Positions 1-5,523 of a stretch of DNA of 11,794 nucleotides are shown piece by piece (position 1 is the first letter of the stretch; every line of letters begins with the position of its first letter). Location of the stretch: contig CAYZXU010000076.1 of NCBI GenBank assembly GCA_964482535.1, forward strand, positions 1 to 11,794. Direction: 5' to 3'. Origin of the DNA: CAYZXU01 sp964482535 (lineage in GTDB: Bacteria > Desulfobacterota > Desulfobacteria > Desulfobacterales > BuS5). Below the pieces are notes generated by a model. It worked only from the letters and a program-made list of their open reading frames with translations, was not told where the DNA came from and did no database searches. Made by a program: the position numbers and the translations under genes.

Positions 1-107
1 AGTTAAGGGACGGGGTTCGTCCCGATTATGCCTTTTTGATATATTTGGTTGCAATAGGTTGTATTAAGTGTCAAAATAAAATAAAAATGCAAGATAAAGG
101 AGGCAAT

Positions 108-329
108 ATGTCAACCGCTGTCAAAATATCTGATGAACTCGTTGCGAAGGCAAAAGTACAATCCAAGGTATTCAAACGATCAGTAGCAGGTCAAATTGAG
201 TACTGGGCGAAAATCGGGCAAATAATTGAAGAAAATCCCGAGTTGCCACTTCCCGTTATACAAGGCATTTTAATCGGAAAAGAAGAAATAAAATCTGGAC
301 AAGGAACTCCATATGTTTTTGGAGAATAA
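108..329 (+). CDS. ParD-like antitoxin of a type II toxin-antitoxin pair
   Basis: A 73-residue protein that by family neutralises the toxin encoded immediately downstream and usually represses its own promoter. The start is set by a strong ribosome site (AAAGGAGG, 96-103) five bases before ATG 108; an in-frame upstream ATG at 36 would add 24 residues with no such site. The N-terminus (MSTAVKISDELVAKAK) has the short strand plus helix look of a ribbon-helix-helix DNA-binding fold. The middle (RSVAGQIEYWAKIGQII) and the tail ending near GTPYVFG match what I remember of the ParD-like antitoxin family (Pfam ParD_like). The toxin ATG follows the stop after three bases, so the two are surely co-transcribed. 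The family call is by recognition, not by a search. Confidence 0.85.
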   Translation: MSTAVKISDELVAKAKVQSKVFKRSVAGQIEYWAKIGQIIEENPELPLPVIQGILIGKEEIKSGQGTPYVFGE

Positions 330-332
330 AAT

Positions 333-623
333 ATGCGCAACATTTCCGAAATTATTCAATCTCCGACTTTTGCCAAACAAAAAAAGAAACTAAAAAAGAA
401 TCAAATTAAAAAACTGGATGAAGCCATCAAAACTATTATGGTAAATCCTGACATTGGTGATATAAAAAAAGGAGATTTGCAAGGAATAAGAGTTTATAAA
501 TATAAAGTCGGAAACAATCTTATTCTTTTAGCATACGAAATTGAAGGTTCAATTCTTTACCTTTATTTTTTCGGGTCACACCAAAATTTTTACCGAGAGC
601 TCAGTAAATACCTCAATCACTAA
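333..623 (+). CDS. RelE/ParE-family toxin
   Basis: A 96-residue basic protein of the RelE/ParE fold. Relatives either cleave mRNA on the ribosome (RelE type) or poison gyrase (ParE type); the sequence alone does not tell which. Visible family features are the Lys-rich helical N-terminal half (FAKQKKKLKKNQIKKLDEA), NPDIGDIKKGDLQGIRVYK around residues 38-56, the hydrophobic strand NLILLAYE (62-69) and the closing GSHQNFYREL (81-90), which is typical of RelE-like toxins paired with ParD-like antitoxins. Its Shine-Dalgarno GGAG (321-324) lies inside the last codons of the antitoxin gene, so translation is probably coupled. The length is normal and nothing looks broken. Confidence 0.85.
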   Translation: MRNISEIIQSPTFAKQKKKLKKNQIKKLDEAIKTIMVNPDIGDIKKGDLQGIRVYKYKVGNNLILLAYEIEGSILYLYFFGSHQNFYRELSKYLNH

Positions 624-904
624 TTTTGCCTGTACCCTATGGGGCTGCCTGTCTGATTTTGGAGCTTCAAATATTCTTGAGAATCATGCTGCTGCCGCCT
701 GTCAAAGATTGGAATGGGGTGTTTGTTATGAATAAAAATAAATATTTTTTTTAAAGATTTTTACGGATATAACGATACTATATTTAATACAAAATTATCT
801 TTTTGAGATTTACAAACTCAAAGGGTTTATAATTTTGTAACTGTTCAGCAGAAGGGTTTCAGTTCGTTTAATATTTTTTTATTTTTTAAAAAGCATATAG
901 ATCG
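624..904. other. Gene-free region between the TA pair and the kinase operon
   Basis: No convincing gene. Positions 624-735 are open in one frame, as the tail of an ORF that begins inside the toxin gene, but that frame has no start or ribosome site of its own in this part. This half is richer in GC and holds three copies of GCCTGT (628, 647, 697) and a small palindrome ATTCTTGAGAAT (673-684). From about 736 the DNA becomes extremely AT-rich and contains the nested inverted repeat listed separately. The kinase-operon promoter should lie here, but I see only weak candidates, such as TTTACG (760-765) with TTTAAT (783-788) at 17-base spacing. Confidence 0.5.
788..839. repeat. Nested inverted repeat upstream of the kinase operon
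   Basis: A perfect 11-base inverted repeat (TACAAAATTAT 788-798, ATAATTTTGTA 829-839) encloses a second perfect 6-base one (TTTGAG 802-807, CTCAAA 817-822). As RNA it would fold into a two-tier hairpin ending 65 bases before the kinase ATG; as DNA it could be an operator. There is no T-tract directly after it, so it does not look like a simple terminator. Confidence 0.6.
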
Positions 905-3496
905 ATGGAACATGAAATGGGGTTTGTGAAAAAACATCCTGGTTTATTTTTTGGTCTTATAATAACGCTGGTTTTCCTATGGCTTGATTTGTCAGGTATG
1001 AAATTTTTAAATTCACTGGAACTTAAGTTCTACGATATTATGATGGGATTCAGGATTGAACCCGAGACAGATTCTGAAATATTAATTGTTGATATTGATA
1101 ATGACTCCATTGAAAAGCTTGGCAGATGGCCGTGGCCCCGTTCCCTTCTCGCGGAATGTCTTAAGAAAATAGACGACGGCAGCCCCAGGGTAATAGGCTT
1201 GAATATCATATTGAGTGAACCTGAAGGTGAAAGGGTAATTAATGAGTTCAGGGCTCTGGAAAAGCTGTATGCTAAAACAGTTCTTGAATATACAGGTGAA
1301 AAAGGGCTTGGTTTTTTACAAACTTTAAGAAAAACCAGGGCTGCCCTTGATAATGACAGACAGTTTGCAGATGCTTTAAAATCATCTGGCAAGGTTGTGC
1401 TGCCTTCATTTTTTAAAAATTCTAAAATAAAGATTAATGGATCAAAACCTTCCGCCGCCATGGTTAGACAGTCCATTCAAAATGTTAATAACCCTGATAA
1501 TCTGCAATGCTCAACGGCAGATGAGATTGTGCTTCCAATCCCTGCTTTTTTTAAAGCCTCAAAAGGCACAGGTCATATTAACCTGATATATGATATTGAT
1601 GGGACAGCAAGGCGGGAAAGACTTTTATATGAATATAGAGGCTTATATATTCCTGCATATACACTCAGGATAGCAGCAGAGTATCTTAATATACCGGTGG
1701 AAAAAATTCATGCTGATATCGGTTCAGGCATATATCTTGGTTCCTTTGAAATACCGGTAACTTTAAAGTCGGAACTTCTCATCAGTTTTAAAGGCGGCAG
1801 GGGATCATTTAAGACCTATTCATTTTTTGATGTAATAAACGACAAGATTCCTTTAAGTATTTTTAAAAACAAAATAGTACTCATAAGTCCGTCTGCTGCC
1901 GGAATAATAAATCCGCTGAGTACTCCCACTGAAACATATATGCCCCTTGGTGAATTTACTGCAAATACCATCTGGGCGCTGCTGAATAAAAAATTTATTC
2001 AGCAGCCTGAGTGGGGTTTATATTTAAAACTGTGTATTACAATTTTTCTTGGTTTGATTATAACATTTGTCTGGCCTTCCATGAAAGCTTTGACTTCCGG
2101 AATAACCTTTATATTTTTTTTCGCAATACTTGTGGGAGTCCCGGTCTATTTTTTTGTTTTGAAAAATATGTGGCTGCAGATGACATACCCTCTTTTGCAA
2201 CTGATTGCAGGATATATTGGAGTGGTAAGCATTCAGTCTTTTGTCGCTGAAACCGGCAGGGAAAAATTTGAAGGTGAATCCGTTGAAACAAACAGGCAGC
2301 TTGGGATATCTTTCCAAAGCCAGGGGATGCTTGACATGGCCTTTGACAAGCTTCGCAGGGTGCCTGTGGACGATCAAATGAAGGATATACTCTATAACCT
2401 TGCTTTGGATTATGAAAGAAAGCGGCAGTATAACAAGGCAGCCTCTGTCTATGAATATATTGAGAAATATGACGAAAAATTTAAAGATGTAGCTGAAAAG
2501 AAAAAAAAGCTTTTGTTAGCGAGTGAAACCATGATGTTTGGTGATAACCATCTCGGAGGAGGCTCCGGTGATGAAACAATTCTGCCGGAAAATTTTGATA
2601 TAAGACCGACCCTGGGAAGGTATGAAATAATAAAAAAGATTGGTAAGGGCGCAATGGGTATTGTGTATCTTGGCAAGGATCCGCGTATTAACAGGACAAC
2701 GGCCATTAAGACGTTTAAATTTTCTGAAGAATACGAACCTGAAAAAGTGGAGAGGCTGAAGGAAAAGTTTTTTAGAGAAGCTGAAAGCGCAGGAGCACTT
2801 TCACATCCGAATATAGTGACCATATATGATGCAGGAGACGAACAGGATCTGGCATATATAGCCATGGAGTTTCTTGAAGGAGACGACCTGGGAAAATATA
2901 CAAAAAAAGGAAACCTGCTTCCCATGCGAAAAGTTATTGATTATGGAGCAGATATTGCTGAAGCTCTTGATTATGCACATGAGCAGGGGGTTGTTCACAG
3001 GGATATAAAGCCGGCAAATATTATGCTTTTAAAAAATTATGTTATTAAAATTACCGATTTCGGTATAGCAAGGATAACAGGTTCTTCCCAGACTCAAACA
3101 GGCATAGTAAAGGGAACGCCTTATTACATGGCGCCTGAACAGATTGCCGGAAAAAAGGTTGACGGCAGGGCGGATATTTTTTCCTTAGGCACAATGTTAT
3201 TTCAGTTGCTCACAGGCCAGGTGCCTTTTAAAGGCGGGAACCCTGCCGAGCTTATGCACAAGATAATGAATATGCCTCACCCAAATCCTAAAAAAATTAA
3301 CCCTGATATAGTTACTCCCCTTGTAGCCATATTAAATAAAGCCATGGAAAAAGACAGGGAAAAACGGTATCAGAAAGCAGGACATATGGCCTATCATTTA
3401 AAAAAACTTGGCAAAAGCCTTGATAATGCCATGGCAAGAAGAATGGCAGTAAAAAAACAGCAGGAAACTGATTTTTGCAACACAACGGCCTCATAA
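905..3496 (+). CDS. CHASE2-domain receptor Ser/Thr protein kinase
   Basis: An 863-residue membrane receptor kinase. One N-terminal membrane segment (about 11-30) leads into a long extracytoplasmic CHASE2-type sensor (about 35-360; early DIDNDSIEKLGRWPWPRS is characteristic). Further membrane helices follow at about 371-390, 396-418 and 424-445. A helical TPR-like linker (about 463-535) precedes a complete Hanks-type kinase (about 572-835): Gly loop GKGAMGIVY (580-588), catalytic Lys602 in AIK, helix-C Glu near 625, HRDIKPAN (698-705) with Asp700, DFG (718-720) and GTPYYMAPE (737-745). All catalytic residues are present, so it should be active. CHASE2 ligands are mostly unknown. Phosphatase and FHA genes follow 15 and 14 bases apart, indicating one operon. 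The ribosome site is weak; ATG 917 is an alternative start. Confidence 0.93.
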   Translation: MEHEMGFVKKHPGLFFGLIITLVFLWLDLSGMKFLNSLELKFYDIMMGFRIEPETDSEILIVDIDNDSIEKLGRWPWPRSLLAECLKKIDDGSPRVIGLNIILSEPEGERVINEFRALEKLYAKTVLEYTGEKGLGFLQTLRKTRAALDNDRQFADALKSSGKVVLPSFFKNSKIKINGSKPSAAMVRQSIQNVNNPDNLQCSTADEIVLPIPAFFKASKGTGHINLIYDIDGTARRERLLYEYRGLYIPAYTLRIAAEYLNIPVEKIHADIGSGIYLGSFEIPVTLKSELLISFKGGRGSFKTYSFFDVINDKIPLSIFKNKIVLISPSAAGIINPLSTPTETYMPLGEFTANTIWALLNKKFIQQPEWGLYLKLCITIFLGLIITFVWPSMKALTSGITFIFFFAILVGVPVYFFVLKNMWLQMTYPLLQLIAGYIGVVSIQSFVAETGREKFEGESVETNRQLGISFQSQGMLDMAFDKLRRVPVDDQMKDILYNLALDYERKRQYNKAASVYEYIEKYDEKFKDVAEKKKKLLLASETMMFGDNHLGGGSGDETILPENFDIRPTLGRYEIIKKIGKGAMGIVYLGKDPRINRTTAIKTFKFSEEYEPEKVERLKEKFFREAESAGALSHPNIVTIYDAGDEQDLAYIAMEFLEGDDLGKYTKKGNLLPMRKVIDYGADIAEALDYAHEQGVVHRDIKPANIMLLKNYVIKITDFGIARITGSSQTQTGIVKGTPYYMAPEQIAGKKVDGRADIFSLGTMLFQLLTGQVPFKGGNPAELMHKIMNMPHPNPKKINPDIVTPLVAILNKAMEKDREKRYQKAGHMAYHLKKLGKSLDNAMARRMAVKKQQETDFCNTTAS

Positions 3497-3511
3497 AGGT
3501 AAAATTTTATT

Positions 3512-4345
3512 ATGATTATTATCGAGTCAGCAGGTATCACAGACATAGGGCAAGCGAGGAAGGGAAACGAGGATTGCTTTTTTGTTGATGATGGTCTGAT
3601 GTTGTATATGGTTGCCGATGGCATGGGCGGGCATCAGGCAGGTGAAGTCGCCAGTGAACTGCTTGTGGACACCATGCGTGATTATATGATAAGATTTAAT
3701 GAAGGCAGCGATGTGGAAGAGCATATAGATTCTCTCTCCAGGGAAGCAAACAGGCTTTTTTCATCAATACTTCTTGCCAATAACAGGGTGTATCAGGTCT
3801 CTCAAAGCAAAGATTCATTGAAAGGCATGGGAACCACAATTTCAGCGCTATATTGCAGCGATAAGACAATGATAGCCGCAAATGTGGGCGACAGCCCGAT
3901 TTACCTCGTACATGATGGGAAAATTGATCTTTTGTCGGAACTTCATACTGTTATGGCCGAACAGATTGCACTGGGTCAGGAAGGGGGTGGTCTGTTGGGG
4001 GATAAATTTAAACATATGCTCACCAGAGCAATCGGGGTGGGTGAAGATGTTAAGCCTTATATATGTGAATTTCAGATTTTTAAGGGCGATACGCTTATCA
4101 TTTGCTCAGATGGTTTAAGCAACAAGGTTTTACCTGAAGAAATAAACAGTGTGATTAAGAGGGAACCTCCGGAAAAAGCTTGCAAAATCCTTGTGGATAT
4201 GGCTAACGAACGTGGAGGAGAAGATAATATTACAGTAGTGGTGCTCAGGGTAAAGAAAGTTTTTGGAAATAGCAGGGTAATGAAGCTGTTATATAAATTA
4301 ATTAAAGCTGTCTGTTCGCATCCTTTTAAATTGTCAAGACAGTAA
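3512..4345 (+). CDS. PP2C-family Ser/Thr protein phosphatase
   Basis: A 277-residue metal-dependent phosphatase of the bacterial PP2C (Stp/PrpC) class, expected to remove phosphate from the upstream kinase and its targets. The standard motifs are present in order: RKGNEDCF (17-23) with Glu20/Asp21, MVADGMGGH (33-41) with Asp36, GMGTTISAL (105-113), ANVGDSPIYL (123-132), CSDGLSN (198-204) with Asp200, and GGEDNITVVVL (235-245) with Asp238, which are the metal-binding aspartates of the family. No signal peptide or membrane segment is visible, so it acts in the cytoplasm like the kinase domain. The residues after about 250 are basic and extend slightly beyond the core. An AAAGG at 3495-3499 is rather distant as a ribosome site, so translation is probably helped by coupling to the kinase gene ending at 3496. 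Confidence 0.93.
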   Translation: MIIIESAGITDIGQARKGNEDCFFVDDGLMLYMVADGMGGHQAGEVASELLVDTMRDYMIRFNEGSDVEEHIDSLSREANRLFSSILLANNRVYQVSQSKDSLKGMGTTISALYCSDKTMIAANVGDSPIYLVHDGKIDLLSELHTVMAEQIALGQEGGGLLGDKFKHMLTRAIGVGEDVKPYICEFQIFKGDTLIICSDGLSNKVLPEEINSVIKREPPEKACKILVDMANERGGEDNITVVVLRVKKVFGNSRVMKLLYKLIKAVCSHPFKLSRQ

Positions 4346-4359
4346 AGAGGATATTTACT

Positions 4360-5055
4360 ATGCCAAGATTAACACTTAAATTCAAAGAAAATGCACTTAA
4401 TAATTATCGTCTTGAAAAAGGGAAGAGTCTTACAATAGGTCGTCTTGAGAGTAACGATATTATCATAGAAAATCTGGCGGTATCCGGCATGCATGCAAAG
4501 GTGGATTCCGTGGGTGATTCTTTTTTATTGACCGACCTTAAGAGTAAAAACGGTTCATTTGTGAATCAACAGATGATTACTGCTCATTACCTTAAAGACG
4601 GCGATGTTGTCACAATAGGCAAGCACGCCCTTGTTTTCGGTTATGATGAGGATGAAACGCCACCGGAACCGGATATTGATTCTGCCACAGATGGTATGAA
4701 TCAGACCATGATAATGGATACTGTACAGCATAAAGCCATGCTGGCCAAAGCAGATGAGAAAAAGCAGGCGAGTGTTTTGTCGTTTTTAACAGGAGGAGAA
4801 GGAGAGGTCGAACTTAGCAGAAAACTTATAAAAATAGGGAAGGACCCCTCCTGCGATGTGGTTGTCAGCGGTTTTATGGTTGGGAAGACTGCGGCCACAA
4901 TAAGCAAAAGACCAAATGGTTATTATTTGAGTTATGTGGCAGGCATGGCAAAGCCAAAGGTAAATAATAAGGTTGTCAAGGAATCTGTTGAACTTAAGGA
5001 TTTTGACATCATTGAGATAGGGTCAGGGAAAATGCAGTTTGTCCAAAAGGAGTAA
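4360..5055 (+). CDS. Double FHA-domain protein (phospho-threonine reader)
   Basis: A 231-residue cytoplasmic protein, third gene of the kinase operon. The first FHA domain (about 1-95) has the conserved phosphopeptide-binding residues: Gly27-Arg28 in TIGRLESND, Ser42 and His45 in VSGMHAKV, and Asn64-Gly65 in KNGSFVN. A linker (about 96-150) carries NQTMIMDT (114-121), a threonine motif placed where a kinase could act. The C-terminal part (about 151-231) reads as a second FHA fold (LIKIGKDPSCDVVV, later KVNNKVVKESVELKDFDIIEIG), but Arg is replaced by Lys161 and the Ser..His pair is missing, so it probably does not bind phosphopeptides. By family it should recruit phosphorylated partners of the upstream kinase; that is an inference. 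AGAGG at 4346-4350 is the likely ribosome site. Confidence 0.88.
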   Translation: MPRLTLKFKENALNNYRLEKGKSLTIGRLESNDIIIENLAVSGMHAKVDSVGDSFLLTDLKSKNGSFVNQQMITAHYLKDGDVVTIGKHALVFGYDEDETPPEPDIDSATDGMNQTMIMDTVQHKAMLAKADEKKQASVLSFLTGGEGEVELSRKLIKIGKDPSCDVVVSGFMVGKTAATISKRPNGYYLSYVAGMAKPKVNNKVVKESVELKDFDIIEIGSGKMQFVQKE

Positions 5056-5057
5056 CC

Positions 5058-5255
5058 TTATTTAATTATCATAAATGTTTTATCATGCATTAACATAGTT
5101 TCTAAAAAGTCTGTGTCTGCGTTTCGGTTGCGCTCTATAACGCAGGACAGATTTTTTGTGCAATGTTTTTTGCATAATATATTCTCTGCATTATAATTGC
5201 CAAAGCAGCCAGTGTGAAAATCGTCAAAAAGTTTATCCATAAATTCGTAATCCAT
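5058..5255 (-). CDS. Small Cys-motif protein of unknown function
   Basis: A 65-residue ORF with an acidic helical start (MDYEFMDKLFDDFH), then a four-cysteine pattern: CFGNYNAEN (17-25), Cys28, Cys32 and Cys38 in CKKHCTKNLSCVIE. The spacing C-x10-C-x3-C-x5-C followed by a short helical tail resembles small unannotated proteins I recall from Desulfobacterales and could bind a metal; no function is known to me. GGGAG lies nine bases before the ATG. The stop is only two bases from the FHA gene stop on the other strand, and a strong terminator hairpin sits inside the reading frame, so the gene may be poorly expressed or may be a 3'-end by-product. Transcription would come through the IMPase remnant directly upstream. 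Confidence 0.5.
   Translation of the reverse strand: MDYEFMDKLFDDFHTGCFGNYNAENILCKKHCTKNLSCVIERNRNADTDFLETMLMHDKTFMIIK
5104..5157. terminator. Bidirectional intrinsic terminator
   Basis: Arms 5104-5123 and 5139-5157 pair over about 18 bases with one small bulge (CTGCGTT with AACGCAG, TCTGT with ACAGA, plus A5 with T5), with loop 5124-5138. The hairpin ends in a T-run on both strands, so it can stop the plus-strand kinase-FHA operon (stop codon at 5055) and minus-strand transcripts coming from hflX. It lies wholly inside the small convergent ORF at 5058-5255. Confidence 0.72.
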
Positions 5256-5257
5256 TT

Positions 5258-5455
5258 TTAAGGTCTCCCAACAGCATACTTTATTTTCAGCAATGAAAGC
5301 ATTTCATCATGTATGTTTCCGTTGGTTGCCAGTATCTCTTCTGAGCCTAAATCCGCTTTGGTAACATGATCAATGTTCCCAAAACAGGATTTAACTATTT
5401 TTGCGCCTTTGTATGCCGCTGCAACACCTGTTTTTTTTATAAGTTCAAGATTCAT
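5258..5455 (-). pseudogene. Inositol monophosphatase remnant with internal deletions
   Basis: From ATG 5455 a 65-residue frame starts MNLELIKKTGVAAAYKGAK, which looks like the first helix of an inositol-monophosphatase (SuhB/IMPase) protein. DHVTKADLGSEE (residues 29-40) resembles the family's DLVTEAD.GSE segment but lacks the usual lead-in. The chain then jumps to ILATNGNIHDEMLSLL, which resembles the extreme C-terminus of such enzymes. The roughly 200 residues between, with the metal-binding EE and DPxDGT motifs, are absent. So the gene appears gutted by in-frame deletions while both ends survive; family members are about 260 residues long. A frame extension to 5518 reads through a tandem repeat and is probably not native. 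It cannot be an active phosphatase. A genuine small protein with chance likeness is less likely. Confidence 0.62.
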
Positions 5456-5474
5456 GGTTAGAAACAAAATAAAT

Positions 5475-5523
5475 TTTTTATGATAAATTCCGACCAGTTT
5501 TTTTATGATAAATTCCAATCAGT
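5475..5523. repeat. 25-base tandem direct repeat, two copies
   Basis: Two adjacent copies of a unit close to TTTTTATGATAAATTCCRAYCAGT (about 5475-5498 and 5499-5523), with TGATAAATTC at 5481 and again at 5506. The copies differ at two positions. The repeat fills the space between the hflX stop codon and the IMPase remnant, and looks like a local duplication rather than a mobile-element end. Confidence 0.75.

Noticed and set aside
7..23. GGGACG/CGTCCC hairpin as an integron attC site or terminator
   Set aside because: No attC core boxes with the right spacing flank it, and the nearest T-run begins about ten bases after the stem. It may end an upstream gene outside the window, but this cannot be shown.
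36..107. Upstream in-frame start (ATG 36) for the antitoxin
   Set aside because: The extra 24 residues do not fit the family and ATG 108 has an excellent AAAGGAGG site.
541..735. 64-codon frame overlapping the toxin end and running into the intergenic region
   Set aside because: Its start lies inside the toxin gene in another frame without a ribosome site, and the downstream residues resemble nothing I know.
1030..1476. 148-codon frame antisense to the CHASE2 domain
   Set aside because: A shadow of the kinase gene: low-complexity Ser/Leu-rich product, no ribosome site, and the sense frame is clearly coding.
5475..5523. Tandem 25-base units as a CRISPR array or att site
   Set aside because: Only two directly abutting copies without spacers, and no integrase or Cas gene nearby.
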